Origin: a bacterium
GTDB lineage: Bacteria > Sysuimicrobiota > Sysuimicrobiia > Sysuimicrobiales > Segetimicrobiaceae
Length of the DNA: 57,973 nt
Direction of reading: 5' to 3'
NCBI GenBank assembly: GCA_035945995.1
Contig: DASYZR010000135.1
Span: 1-57,973, forward strand
Under the pieces are notes generated by a model, which searched no databases, had not been told where the DNA came from, and was given only the letters and a program-made list of their open reading frames with translations. Within the stretch, counting starts at the first letter, position 1. Each line of letters begins with the position of its first letter. This document shows positions 39,984 through 48,932 of the stretch, piece by piece. Position numbers and translations under genes: made by a program.

Positions 39984-40156
39984 CCGGCGGGGAAAGGAAG
40001 ACCGACATCAACGTTGCCGTTTCGCAGACTCTGGACTTCGGTGGCATTGTGCTGAAGCGCGTCCGAAACGGCAGGAAGAATGTCCGGAAGAATACTGAGG
40101 GTTGGCAGATTGACAAGCCCGACGACCGTCTCTCTGGTCTCACCGAGGCCTGCTCG
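39984..40156 (-). pseudogene. LysR-family regulator relic
   Basis: The minus strand reads RAGLGETRETVVGLVNLPTL, then SILPDILP and VQSLRNGNVDVG, clearly matching residues about 96-160 of the LysR protein at 30919 (RAGRGETGKLVIGFVNAATF, SILPDIL, VESLRSGSIDVG). Both ends and the DNA-binding domain are gone and a stop lies just upstream. The rest of the 39,841-40,281 gap shows nothing else. Confidence 0.75.
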
Positions 40157-40281
40157 CTAGTAACCAAGATAATGCCATAGATCCACAATAAAAGAACGAC
40201 ATTTTCGTAGCGTCGAGAAGCATTTCGCAATAATTCAGTGATTCAATCGAATTTATCGATGATTTCACCATAATTACTGAT

Positions 40282-40336
40282 TTGACTCTCTATCGGATTG
40301 CGTCTATAAATAGGTTAAACCAATATGGTTAGACCA
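40282..40336 (+). promoter_or_regulatory. Operon B promoter with FadR-type operators on the start codon
   Basis: TTGACT (40282-40287), a 17-bp spacer and TATAAA (40305-40310) give a near-consensus promoter. Two GntR/FadR-like sites follow directly: AGGTTAAACCA (40312-40322) and TGGTTAGACCA (40326-40336), fitting a TnGTnnnACnA pattern. The second overlaps the ATG at 40325. The leader would be only about 8 nt, without an RBS. Confidence 0.7.
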
Positions 40337-41062
40337 ATTGTTAGAGGGACACTAGACCACACTCTGGAGGGCCTGAAACACGTCCTTTCGGAAGTGGGGA
40401 CTTCCACTGGATCCAACGCTCGTTTGCCCACCGAACGAGAACTCGCCGATGCGTTGGGTGTTAACCGCACCTCTCTTCGGGAACGTCTCGCGGCGCTCGA
40501 AAGCCTCGGCCTAATTCGGCGAACACAGGGGAGCGGAACGTATCTTTCGATGCCGGATCCTGCGTTCGTTCAGCTCTACTTCGAAATGGCGCTGAAACTC
40601 CACTACTTCACGCTTGAGCAGCTTGAACAAGCCCGCGAGCTCCTCGAACGTGAACTGGCGTATGCCGCCGCGCAGCACGCAACGCCCGAGGATGCCGCCG
40701 CGCTGAGCCGTGCAGCGGCGCGGCTCGGCGCGGCCGAGACGGCGGAGGAGGGCGCTGTAGCGGACTACGACTTCCACCTTGCGCTAGCCCGAGCATCGCA
40801 TAACCCCGTGTTGTTGTTGATAATCGAAGGACTCGCTTCTGTGCTTTTGCCGGTGCTCCAGTATCGCAACCGAGTGGCTCACATGTCACCCGAAGCCGAT
40901 GCCCGGTTGACGGCCGTCCATTTTCCCATCCTCGAGGCAGTCCGCGCTCACGACCCAGCGGCGGCCGCCGGTGCCGTCGATGCGCATTTCCGAGCGTGGA
41001 ATGAGGAATACGCGAGAGCATTTCCGGAGGCTCCCGATGAGTTTCAGTCCACGTCGGACTAG
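40325..41062 (+). CDS. GntR/FadR-family regulator (FCD domain)
   Basis: This 245-residue regulator has the GntR winged helix LPTERELADALGVNRTSLRERLAALESLGLIRRTQGSGTYL (residues about 38-78) and a helical FCD effector domain, with DYDFHLALARASHNPVLL and a later AHDPAAAAGAVDAHFRAW carrying the Asp/His metal ligands. It leads operon B and probably represses its own promoter until a carboxylate ligand is present. The ATG has no RBS, consistent with a near-leaderless message. Confidence 0.88.
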   Translation: MVRPIVRGTLDHTLEGLKHVLSEVGTSTGSNARLPTERELADALGVNRTSLRERLAALESLGLIRRTQGSGTYLSMPDPAFVQLYFEMALKLHYFTLEQLEQARELLERELAYAAAQHATPEDAAALSRAAARLGAAETAEEGAVADYDFHLALARASHNPVLLLIIEGLASVLLPVLQYRNRVAHMSPEADARLTAVHFPILEAVRAHDPAAAAGAVDAHFRAWNEEYARAFPEAPDEFQSTSD

Positions 41063-41125
41063 CTCAGGGGCACTCTCGCTGGGGCTGGCGTTTACACCAC
41101 TGTCGGGGGGGAGGTTCGCTTCCGC

Positions 41126-42052
41126 ATGTTACCTGTGAGCGAGCAGGAACGCGTTCCCAAGGTATCGTCGTCAGAACGGGTTGTGTTCTTGAACGACAAG
41201 TTTGTCGCGGAACACGAGGCGGCTCTTTCGATTTTTGATCGCGGCGTGCTATACGGTGACGCCGTGTTCGAGACGGCGTTCGCCTGGGACGGCAGGATTT
41301 TCAAGCTGGATCGGCACCTTGAGCGCCTGCGGCAATCGCTTCAGGTCGTCTGCATCGAACTGCCGATGACGTTCACCGCGCTACGGGAGGCTATCGTCGA
41401 GACCGTCCGCCGCAACCAACTCCAGAATGCCTACATCAAGTGGCTGGTGACCCGCGGGACCGGCCCGATGCTCTCCTTCGATCTACGCAAGTGCGAGCCG
41501 AGTGTGATCGTCTTTGCGCGAGACTACCTCTACCTCATGGATCCCGCGAAGGCGGCTCAGGGGATTTCCGTCAACATCCCCAAAACGAGACGGATTCCTC
41601 AGGAGTGCCTAGACCCGCGCGTCAAGAGCGTCAACTACCTGAGTTTCGTCGTGGCGCGAATTGAGGCGACCCGCGCCGGATACGATGAAACGATTTTGCT
41701 CGACATGGCTGGACGATTGACGGAAGCCTCCGGGTACAACCTTTTTGTCGTCAAGAACGGCGGGATTGCCACGCCGTCGGAGGGAGTCCTCGAGGGCGTG
41801 ACGCGGGAGACCATCCTCGATCTCTGCGCCGAGTTGCGCATCCCAGCGACGGCCCGGTCGCTCACTCCCTACGACGCGTACACGGCGGACGAGGTGTTCC
41901 TGACCAGTACGGCCGGCGGGCTGGTACCGGTTCGGGCGATTGACGGTCGCCAGGTGGGCACCGGACAACCCGGGCCGGTCTTCTACCGGCTTAAGGACGC
42001 ATACGAGGCACTGATCGCGAGCGGCACTCACGGTACGCCAATTTATTCCTAA
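41126..42052 (+). CDS. Class IV PLP aminotransferase, operon B
   Basis: A 308-residue paralogue of the enzyme at 38941, with IFDRGVLYGDAVFETAFAWDGRIF, the PLP lysine K167 in PRVKSVNYLSFVVARIEA, and EVFLTSTAGGLVPVRAIDGR. It would convert an amino acid taken up by the following ABC importer to a 2-oxoacid. GGGAGG lies about 14 nt upstream of the ATG. Having one such enzyme in each operon parallels the duplicated dehydrogenase genes. Confidence 0.88.
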   Translation: MLPVSEQERVPKVSSSERVVFLNDKFVAEHEAALSIFDRGVLYGDAVFETAFAWDGRIFKLDRHLERLRQSLQVVCIELPMTFTALREAIVETVRRNQLQNAYIKWLVTRGTGPMLSFDLRKCEPSVIVFARDYLYLMDPAKAAQGISVNIPKTRRIPQECLDPRVKSVNYLSFVVARIEATRAGYDETILLDMAGRLTEASGYNLFVVKNGGIATPSEGVLEGVTRETILDLCAELRIPATARSLTPYDAYTADEVFLTSTAGGLVPVRAIDGRQVGTGQPGPVFYRLKDAYEALIASGTHGTPIYS

Positions 42053-42141
42053 CGTTGGGCCCAACGGGAGCAGAGGCCACCGCGTTTTCGCATCGTTATC
42101 GAGCGGAGGAACGATTGTTAGATGTGAGAGGGGGCGATGAA

Positions 42142-43035
42142 ATGGATCTGCGGCTACGAAGACTGGCCCTGAGGACTCTGCTCGTAACTGGGATCCTCGC
42201 AATGGGCTCGTTATTGGCGTTTGCCAGCGTAGTAGACGAATTCGGGACCTCGGGACCCATTCTCGGAGTTTCCTTCACCGGCGGCGACGGGTCGTACAAG
42301 CGCGCGGTACAAAATGGAGTCAGGCTCATTATTGCCTCCGATTTTCCCTGGACATACCAGGACCCCAAGACTCACGAGTTTGCCGGAATCGACGTCGACG
42401 TTCTAAGGGACGCCGTCCGACGCCTGGGAATCTCGAAGGTGTCGATTCAGCTGGTGGCCCCCGATGCGATGGTTCCGACGCTCCTGTCCAACCGTGGCGA
42501 TGTCATAGGCGATAATATTCACGAGAATCCGAAGCGGTTGAAGGTAATTGCATTTACCGGCCCAGCCTACTGGTACGGCGGCGGTGTCGCCGTCTTCAAA
42601 GGCAACCCGAAAAGTGTTCACTCTTGGGCGGATCTCTCCGGAAAGGTTGTTTCCACATATCGGGGCACATTCTATCAGCCCATCTTAGAGGCGCGAAAAG
42701 ACATCAAAGAAATAAAGCTGTATACGACGAGTGAAGCAGAATTCGCGGATCTCTCGGCGGGGCGCATCGATGTGGCGGTTGACGATTTCATGAAGATCAA
42801 GCAAGTGATCAAAAACAACCCGGGCCTCAATATCGAACTGACGGATGTACGCATCCCACCCGCGCAGGAACTGGGCTACGCGCGCTATGCTCTTCGCAAA
42901 CAAGATGTGGACCTCAACTCGGCGCTCTCTCGAGCGCTTGAAGAGATGCGGGCCGATGGCACGATCATGAAGTTCATCGTGAAGGGTGGATTGCCCGCCA
43001 GCTACGTTTTCAATTATCCCGTCCCGACTCAGTAG
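42142..43035 (+). CDS. ABC transporter substrate-binding protein, family 3 (polar amino acid type)
   Basis: The 297-residue protein has a signal or anchor segment (LRTLLVTGILAMGSLLAFASVV) and an SBP_bac_3 fold: VRLIIASDFPWTYQDPKTHEFAGIDVDVLRDAVRRLG, IGDNIHENPKRLKVIAFTGPAY, and a second lobe with DLSAGRIDVAVDDF. It binds an amino acid or related ligand for the following permease and ATPase. The start at 42142 is set by GAGAGGGGG (42126-42134), 7 nt ahead. Confidence 0.87.
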   Translation: MDLRLRRLALRTLLVTGILAMGSLLAFASVVDEFGTSGPILGVSFTGGDGSYKRAVQNGVRLIIASDFPWTYQDPKTHEFAGIDVDVLRDAVRRLGISKVSIQLVAPDAMVPTLLSNRGDVIGDNIHENPKRLKVIAFTGPAYWYGGGVAVFKGNPKSVHSWADLSGKVVSTYRGTFYQPILEARKDIKEIKLYTTSEAEFADLSAGRIDVAVDDFMKIKQVIKNNPGLNIELTDVRIPPAQELGYARYALRKQDVDLNSALSRALEEMRADGTIMKFIVKGGLPASYVFNYPVPTQ

Positions 43036-43247
43036 AGGGGCTGGTCGGCATCATGCTCCGCCTGAAGGGTGCATCCGTGACTACCGGTGTCGTGCCTTGG
43101 CAGGGGCGCGTCGCTCGCTGTCCTCGCGCCCAAAGACGTCGGTTACTAAGCACTCACGGCGACCAGGCGGGCGCATCCAGCTGTTGGCGGCCGGGACTTG
43201 CCACGAACCCCGCCGCCTTCGCGCACACGAGGCCGGGGGCGTAGGAC

Positions 43248-43970
43248 ATGTTGCGGAATTTCGTCTCCTTGTTCGACTTCCGCGCTTCGGTGGGCTATTT
43301 GCCGGATCTGGCCAAAGGCGCACTGGTTAGTGTCGAACTGACAGTGACGGTCATGGCGCTCAGCCTCGTTTTCGGGTTATTCGTCGCCTTGGCGCGCATT
43401 ACTCGACTCAAATCAATTCGGGCTGTGGCGACCATTTACATGGAGCTTATCCGCGGCACGCCGGCCCTGCTGCAGCTATTTTACGTGTACTTTGTGCTGC
43501 CCGTGTTTGGGATCCGATTCCCGCCGTTCACCGCCGGGGTAATCGGCCTGACCCTGAACTACTCGGCATATCTGTCCGAAGTGTACCGGGCCGGGATTCA
43601 AGCAGTGGCGAAGGGTCAACTCGAGGCGGCGCAAGCTCTGGGGATGTCCCGGATGACGACGATGCGCTTGATTATCCTCCCGCAGGCGATCCGCATCGTC
43701 GTGCCGCCGCTGGGTAACTACTTCATCGGTCTCTTCAAGGACACCGCCCTCGCATCCATCATCACGGTGAAAGAACTCTTCTTTTCGGGGCAGATCGTGT
43801 CCTCGGTTAACTACCAGTACTTCACCGTGTTTACGCTGATCGGGCTGTTTTACCTGGCGTTGTCCTACCCAGGATCTTTGGGTGTGCAGTTCTTGGAGCG
43901 TCGTCTGCGGATCGGGACGCGTCGACAACCCCCCGCATCCACGGCTCGCGTGCCGCAGGAGGCCGTCTGA
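43248..43970 (+). CDS. ABC transporter permease, polar amino acid type
   Basis: This 240-residue HisMQ-type permease has IRGTPALLQLFYVYFVLP, the conserved EAA loop QLEAAQALGMSRMTTMRLIILPQAIRI, and LFKDTALASIITVKELF. It forms a homodimeric channel with the ATPase encoded next. The 212 bp between it and the binding protein gene hold no gene I can support. The ATPase ATG begins directly after the stop. Confidence 0.88.
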   Translation: MLRNFVSLFDFRASVGYLPDLAKGALVSVELTVTVMALSLVFGLFVALARITRLKSIRAVATIYMELIRGTPALLQLFYVYFVLPVFGIRFPPFTAGVIGLTLNYSAYLSEVYRAGIQAVAKGQLEAAQALGMSRMTTMRLIILPQAIRIVVPPLGNYFIGLFKDTALASIITVKELFFSGQIVSSVNYQYFTVFTLIGLFYLALSYPGSLGVQFLERRLRIGTRRQPPASTARVPQEAV

Positions 43971-44774
43971 ATGATCCGGTTAGAGCAGGTCAGCAAGTGG
44001 TACGGCCGGCATCAGGTCCTGCGCGACGTGACGTTGGAGGTAACCAAAGGCGAGGTCGTATGTATCATTGGACCTTCGGGCTCCGGAAAGACAACCCTCC
44101 TGCGCTGCGTCAATCATCTCGAGCGCATTGACGGCGGAACGATCTATATCGAGGGTACTCCGGTTTACCGATTCACGCGAAGCGGCGTGGTGCGAGTGGA
44201 TCCCGACCATCGGATCGAAGCGCTCCGCTCTCAAGTGGGAATGGTGTTCCAGTCGTTCAACTTGTTCCCGCATTTCACGGCACTGGAGAACATCATGGTG
44301 GCTCCCGTACACGTCCGTCGAGAGCCACGCGACGCGGCACGAGTCAGCGCGCTCGATCTTCTGGCCAAGGTCGGGCTGTCTGACAAGGTCGACGCGTATC
44401 CTCATGAGCTCAGCGGCGGACAGCAGCAGCGAGTGGCGATTGCGCGAGCACTGGCGATGCGCCCCAAGGTGATGATGTTTGATGAGGTGACGTCGGCCCT
44501 GGATCCTGAACTCGTCGGAGAAGTACTCCGGGTCATGCGTCAACTTGCCGCGGACGGGATGACCATGCTCGTGGTCACTCACGAGATGGGGTTCGCGCGT
44601 GATGTCGCCGACCGCGTCGTGTTCATGGCTGACGGGATTGTGATTGAAGAAGGGACTCCTCAACAGATCTTCGCCGCCCCGAGGAACGAGCGCACACGAC
44701 AGTTCCTGCGCTCTATTCGCGAGCGAGACGAGTCGTTGGGAAATCAGCGAGTTTCGACGCTGAACGACGCATAG
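43971..44774 (+). CDS. ABC transporter ATP-binding protein, GlnQ-like
   Basis: A 267-residue ATPase of the polar amino acid uptake family. Walker [10 protein letters not shown], the signature [33 protein letters not shown] (Walker B inside) and the switch His in [16 protein letters not shown] are all intact. It powers the importer formed with the two preceding gene products. The start abuts the permease stop. Confidence 0.92.
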   Translation: MIRLEQVSKWYGRHQVLRDVTLEVTKGEVVCIIGPSGSGKTTLLRCVNHLERIDGGTIYIEGTPVYRFTRSGVVRVDPDHRIEALRSQVGMVFQSFNLFPHFTALENIMVAPVHVRREPRDAARVSALDLLAKVGLSDKVDAYPHELSGGQQQRVAIARALAMRPKVMMFDEVTSALDPELVGEVLRVMRQLAADGMTMLVVTHEMGFARDVADRVVFMADGIVIEEGTPQQIFAAPRNERTRQFLRSIRERDESLGNQRVSTLNDA

Positions 44775-44860
44775 CAAAGCAGCCTTCTTGCGCGGTGGGC
44801 CGGGTGGCAACGGTTGGGTGTGACTCCGTGGGTCGGCGCGCGCTACTGGGGGACACGAAC

Positions 44861-45106
44861 TTGTCAGAAGCGATTGTCACAGTGGAGGATGAAAAGTTGT
44901 TCACTGAGGAGCCGGAGATTGAGTTGGCGGCCTGGCTGGTTGACGACGGGTCGACCGTGGCTGAAGGACAGCCGATCGCCCAGGTCATGACGGCCAAAGT
45001 CACGGTGGAGGTCCCGGCGCCCGCCGCGGGTCGTCTCCGGATCGAGTGCCAACCTGGTCAGCTGCTTCGCCGTGGTGGCCGGCTCGGGGTGATTATCAGT
45101 GAGTGA
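44861..45106 (+). CDS. Free-standing lipoyl-domain carrier protein (operon B)
   Basis: An 81-residue single lipoyl barrel, paralogue of 31991: EEPEIELAAWLVDDGSTVAEGQPIAQ, the turn VMTAKVTVEV with K46, and APAAGRLRIECQPGQLLRRGG. The TTG at 44861 after CTGGGGGA matches the TTG start of the operon A copy; a GTG at 44795 is the alternative. The 8-bp overlap with the E1 alpha start is also the same, which shows that the whole three-gene module was duplicated as a unit. Confidence 0.83.
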   Translation: MSEAIVTVEDEKLFTEEPEIELAAWLVDDGSTVAEGQPIAQVMTAKVTVEVPAPAAGRLRIECQPGQLLRRGGRLGVIISE

Positions 45107-46094
45107 CGCGACGCTGCTACGGGCGGAGTGGCTGCCACGGTACGGCGCCCAGGCGTGGGGCTTGATGTCTCTCATTCGAGAGATCGAGAACCGGCTTGCG
45201 GGGTACTTGCAACGCGGCTATATCCGTGGATCGACGCACCCCTCTGTCGGCATGGAAGCCGTCGCGGTCGGCGTCAGTCTCAATTTGCAAGCAGCGGACC
45301 TGATTACGAGCACCCATCGCGGCCACGGGCATTGTCTTGCCAAAGGGGCCGAGCCGGAACGTGTGCTGGCCGAACTGTTCGGGCGCTCGTCCGGGTACTG
45401 CGGGGGCAAAGGCGGCTCAATGCATTTGGCGGCCCGTGAACTCGGCATCCTAGGCACGAACGGGATCGTGGGTGCGAGCGTGGGCTTGGCCACCGGAGCC
45501 GCGCTGGCCGCGCGACAGCGAGCGACGGGACGGGTTGCGGCCGCATACTTCGGCGAAGGCGGGATCAACCAAGGAATCTTCCACGAGGCGCTCAATCTCG
45601 CGGCGATCTGGAAGCTCCCGTGTATTTACGTGTGTGAGAACAATCACTACGCCCAATCGTCGCCGGTGGAAGAAATGGCGAGCGTGCGGGACCTGTCCAT
45701 CCGCGCGCACGCGTACGGGATTCCTGGCGTGAACGTCGACGGCATGGACGTCTACGCGGTCTGGACGGCGGCCCACGAGGCAGTGGCGCGCGCTCAGCGT
45801 GGCGAGGGTCCCACGCTAATTATCGCCGACACCTATCGATTTCTCGGACACATGGTGGGTGATACCGAGATGTATCGATCGGCGACGGAGCGCGATTCGT
45901 GGAAAGGACGGGATCCAATCACGCGACTAGAGACCGAGCTCATTAACGCCGGCGTCGCAAGCGACCGGTCGCTCAACGAGATGCAGGGTGCCATTGCCGC
46001 GTGCGTAGACGTCGCGGAGAGGAACGCGTTGGCCGCCCCCGAGCCGGCGCCAGAGGAAGCGTATCAAGGGGTCTATGGAGGCGTCTCGCCGTGA
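45099..46094 (+). CDS. 2-oxoacid dehydrogenase E1 component, alpha subunit (operon B)
   Basis: The 331-residue paralogue of 32226 has the same motifs: STHRGHGHCLAKG, GGKGGSMHLA, FGEGGINQG (residues 151-159) and CENN (179-182). It too has GEG in place of the usual GDG at the Mg-binding position. GTG start. Its substrate probably differs from that of the operon A enzyme, since each copy travels with its own importer, aminotransferase and regulator. Confidence 0.9.
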   Translation: MSDATLLRAEWLPRYGAQAWGLMSLIREIENRLAGYLQRGYIRGSTHPSVGMEAVAVGVSLNLQAADLITSTHRGHGHCLAKGAEPERVLAELFGRSSGYCGGKGGSMHLAARELGILGTNGIVGASVGLATGAALAARQRATGRVAAAYFGEGGINQGIFHEALNLAAIWKLPCIYVCENNHYAQSSPVEEMASVRDLSIRAHAYGIPGVNVDGMDVYAVWTAAHEAVARAQRGEGPTLIIADTYRFLGHMVGDTEMYRSATERDSWKGRDPITRLETELINAGVASDRSLNEMQGAIAACVDVAERNALAAPEPAPEEAYQGVYGGVSP

Positions 46095-47101
46095 ACGAGA
46101 CCTTGCTCTGGCGCGCTCTCAACGAGAGCCTGCGGTCCATCCTGGCCGAGGACGACCGGGTCTTCGTCATGGGCGAGGACCTGTCCCGGTGGGGGTCGGG
46201 CGGCGGCATCTACGGGGTGACGCGCGGGCTGCTGGCTGAATTCGGGCCCGATCGCGTTCGAGAAACCCCAATCAGTGAAGAGGGCATTTTGGCCGCGGCG
46301 GTGGGCGCGGCGCTCGGCGGCTGCCGGCCAGTTGTGGAAATCATGTACTCTGATTTCTCGCTGCTCGGGTTTGATCCGATTGTCAATCAAGCTGCGAAAA
46401 TTCGGTACATGTTCGGAGGCCAGTTTGATGTCCCGCTCGTGGTTCGGACACCGACGGGGTGGGCGCCCGGAAAGGCCGCCCAGCATACCCAGTCGCTCGA
46501 CACCCTCTTTGCCCATATCCCGGGGCTCGAGGTGGTCGTCCCATCCACCCCGGACGACGCGTACGGGCTCCTTCGGTCCGCCGTCGCCAGTCCAAACCCC
46601 ACGATTTTCCTCGAGCACAAGCAGCTGTACAACGTCCGTGGCCCGCTCACAAGAAGCGCAACGCCGCTTGGGAAGGCCAACATCATCCGGAGCGGGCAAG
46701 ACGCGACGGTCGTGGCGACGCAGTTCATGGTGCATCGCAGCCTCAGCGTGGCCGATCGAATGCGCGCCGAGGGCGTCGAACTCGAAATCGTGGACCTGCG
46801 CACGCTGTATCCCCTTGATCTGGAGACCGTGATCGCATCTGCGCGCAAGACGCGGCATGCGCTGGTGTGCCATGAAGCACCGCTGCTCTATGGCTTCGGC
46901 GGCGAGCTCGCATCGGCGATCTCCGCCGCCTGCTGGCGCGATCTCGACGCGCCGGTCCAACGCGTGGGCGGGGCCAGAGCGCCGATGCCCTATGCGGCGG
47001 CGCTCGAGAAGGAAGTGATTCCGTCGGAAGCCACGATCGAAGCCGGCATACGCGCGGTCCTCCGCGAGGGACGCGGCGAGCAGATGTCGATCAGCGGCTG
47101 A
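46091..47101 (+). CDS. 2-oxoacid dehydrogenase E1 component, beta subunit (operon B)
   Basis: A 336-residue paralogue of 33221 with RETPISEEGILAAAVGAAL (E63), the His in QHTQSLDTLFAHIPGL, and the C-terminal transketolase-like domain. The GTG at 46091 overlaps the E1 alpha stop (GTGA), as in operon A; the longer open frame upstream is a shadow of E1 alpha. It completes the E1 tetramer that would load the free lipoyl carrier. Confidence 0.9.
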   Translation: MNETLLWRALNESLRSILAEDDRVFVMGEDLSRWGSGGGIYGVTRGLLAEFGPDRVRETPISEEGILAAAVGAALGGCRPVVEIMYSDFSLLGFDPIVNQAAKIRYMFGGQFDVPLVVRTPTGWAPGKAAQHTQSLDTLFAHIPGLEVVVPSTPDDAYGLLRSAVASPNPTIFLEHKQLYNVRGPLTRSATPLGKANIIRSGQDATVVATQFMVHRSLSVADRMRAEGVELEIVDLRTLYPLDLETVIASARKTRHALVCHEAPLLYGFGGELASAISAACWRDLDAPVQRVGGARAPMPYAAALEKEVIPSEATIEAGIRAVLREGRGEQMSISG

Positions 47102-47159
47102 GCCGTGCTCCTTCGCTCACGCGACGTCGACGCGCGACGAATCACCAACGAGGAGATCG

Positions 47160-48377
47160 ATGAAACCTGATACGGCCCTGGCACACGCCGGCGGGGACCC
47201 GCAGAACCGCTTCGGCATTGTGAATCCACCGGTGTATCGAGCGTCGACCGTGCTCTTTCGCACCGTGGAGGATTTCGAACGGCGGGCGGAGCGCAAGTAC
47301 ACGGGGTTTTGGTATGGCACGCATGGCACGCCAACCACGTTCGCGCTGACCGAGGCACTCGCCGAGCTCTCGGGCGGCCACAAGTCGCTTGTCACATCGT
47401 CTGGTCTCTCCGCGATCGCGCAAGCCCTGACCGCGTTCCTTCGGCAAGGGGACCACGTGTTGGTGGCGGACAGCGTCTATGGCCCGACTCGCCTTTTCTG
47501 CACCTCGGTGCTGGCGCGCTTCGGCGTTGACGTGACGTTCTATGATCCGGATGCTGGCTTGGAAATCGCCGCGCTCATGCGGCCGACCACCAAAGTGGTC
47601 TACGCGGAAGCCCCAGGGTCCCTGACATTCGACATGCAGGATATACCGGCAATCGCGAAAGTGGCCCACGCGCACGGGGCGGTGCTGATTTTCGACAACA
47701 CGTGGGCCACGCCCCTTAACTTCCGCTCGTTCGATCACGGGGTCGACGTAGAGCTTCAAGCGGCCACTAAATATCTGGCGGGCCACTCAGATCTCCTGCT
47801 CGGCGTAATTACGACTCGATCTGAATGTCTTTTCCGCGCGGTGAGAGACGGCGTAGAAGAATTTGGCGACTGTGTCGCGCCTGATCTTTGCTACGAGACC
47901 CTCCGCGGACTGCGCACATTGGCAGTTCGCCTTCGTCACCACGAACGCTCCGCGATCCAAATCGCAGAGTGGCTCTCGTCGCGGCCCGAGGTGTCCCGCG
48001 TGCTTCACCCGGCACTCCCCAGCGATCGCGGACATGATCTCTGGAAGCGAGACTTCCTTGGCGCTTCAAGTCTATTCGGCGTGCTCCTGCGATCCGAGTC
48101 CGAACCCGCAGCCGCTGCGATGCTTGATGGTCTTCGACTGTTCAAGATCGGTGCCAGCTTCGGCGGATTCGAGAGCCTCATCATCCCTGCGCGTCCGGCA
48201 GAACACCGTACTGCGCGGCCGTGGCGGGAATCGGGGATTCTGCTGCGGCTGCATGTTGGGCTTGAGGCCGTGGAGGATTTAATTCTGGACCTCCAGCACG
48301 GATTCGATCGTCTCAGCGCCCGGTTGCGCGCGGATCGGTCTGGTCCAGCGACGCGCCGAAGTTCGGTCCCTTCCTAA
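47160..48377 (+). CDS. Cys/Met-metabolism PLP enzyme (cystathionine beta-lyase-like)
   Basis: A 405-residue fold-type I PLP enzyme with PVYRASTVLF, YGTHGTPTTFALTEALAELSGG, D179 (VLIFDNTWATP) that pairs with PLP, and the Schiff-base lysine K204 in AATKYLAGHSDLLLG. The overall pattern is closest to proteobacterial MetC. It would break C-S bonds in cystathionine-like or S-alkyl-cysteine substrates, releasing thiol, pyruvate and ammonia. In this cluster, C-S cleavage of a catabolic substrate is more likely than methionine synthesis. GAGGAGAT precedes the ATG. Confidence 0.85.
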   Translation: MKPDTALAHAGGDPQNRFGIVNPPVYRASTVLFRTVEDFERRAERKYTGFWYGTHGTPTTFALTEALAELSGGHKSLVTSSGLSAIAQALTAFLRQGDHVLVADSVYGPTRLFCTSVLARFGVDVTFYDPDAGLEIAALMRPTTKVVYAEAPGSLTFDMQDIPAIAKVAHAHGAVLIFDNTWATPLNFRSFDHGVDVELQAATKYLAGHSDLLLGVITTRSECLFRAVRDGVEEFGDCVAPDLCYETLRGLRTLAVRLRHHERSAIQIAEWLSSRPEVSRVLHPALPSDRGHDLWKRDFLGASSLFGVLLRSESEPAAAAMLDGLRLFKIGASFGGFESLIIPARPAEHRTARPWRESGILLRLHVGLEAVEDLILDLQHGFDRLSARLRADRSGPATRRSSVPS

Positions 48378-48491
48378 GAGCCTCATGCGATCAGGGCCCA
48401 ACACGATCAGCCAGTTCGACAACCGTCGCTGTCGCCAATCGGGGAGCAGGTCGCGGAACGACGCGGTTTCGTCTTCGAGGAGGATCCGCGT

Positions 48492-48932
48492 ATGGCACTT
48501 GTTGATCGTCTGGACCATATCGTGCTCACCGTCCGAGACATCGAGGCAACCTGCGCCTTCTACTCTAACGTGCTTGGGATGAGGCCTGTCGTGTTCGATG
48601 GAGATCACTGGGCGCTGCATTTTGGTTCTCAAAAAATCAACTTGCATAGGACAGGCCACGAATTCGAACCGAAAGCCGAGCGTGCGACCCCGGGGGCGGC
48701 CGATTTGTGCTTCATCACTCTCACCCAAATGGATGTCGTCGTAGCGCATCTCCAAGCCCATCAGGTCAGGGTAATTGAGGGACCCGGACCCCAGGTCGGC
48801 GCCATCGGGCAGCTCACCTCTGTATATTTCCACGACCCTGACGGAAACCTAATCGAGATCTCCAATTACGACCAACCAAACATGGTCACAGAATCTTGCA
48901 ACGCTCGATCAAGGGAGTCGGGAGCGCAGTGA
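48492..48932 (+). CDS. VOC-family (glyoxalase/dioxygenase-like) protein
   Basis: This 146-residue two-repeat VOC protein contains DRLDHIVLTVRDIEATCAFYSNVLGM with the N-terminal metal His, HWALHFGSQKINLH, and YFHDPDGNLIEISNY with the metal Glu. Such small VOC proteins isomerise, hydrolyse or cleave small metabolites. GAGGAGG precedes the ATG. Its stop overlaps the lipoyl synthase start (TGATG), so it is coupled to lipA. Confidence 0.8.
   Translation: MALVDRLDHIVLTVRDIEATCAFYSNVLGMRPVVFDGDHWALHFGSQKINLHRTGHEFEPKAERATPGAADLCFITLTQMDVVVAHLQAHQVRVIEGPGPQVGAIGQLTSVYFHDPDGNLIEISNYDQPNMVTESCNARSRESGAQ

Noticed and set aside
43036-43247. Possible small gene between the family 3 binding protein and its permease
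   Set aside because: Open frames here have no RBS, are Arg/Ser-rich and continue as shadows into the permease.
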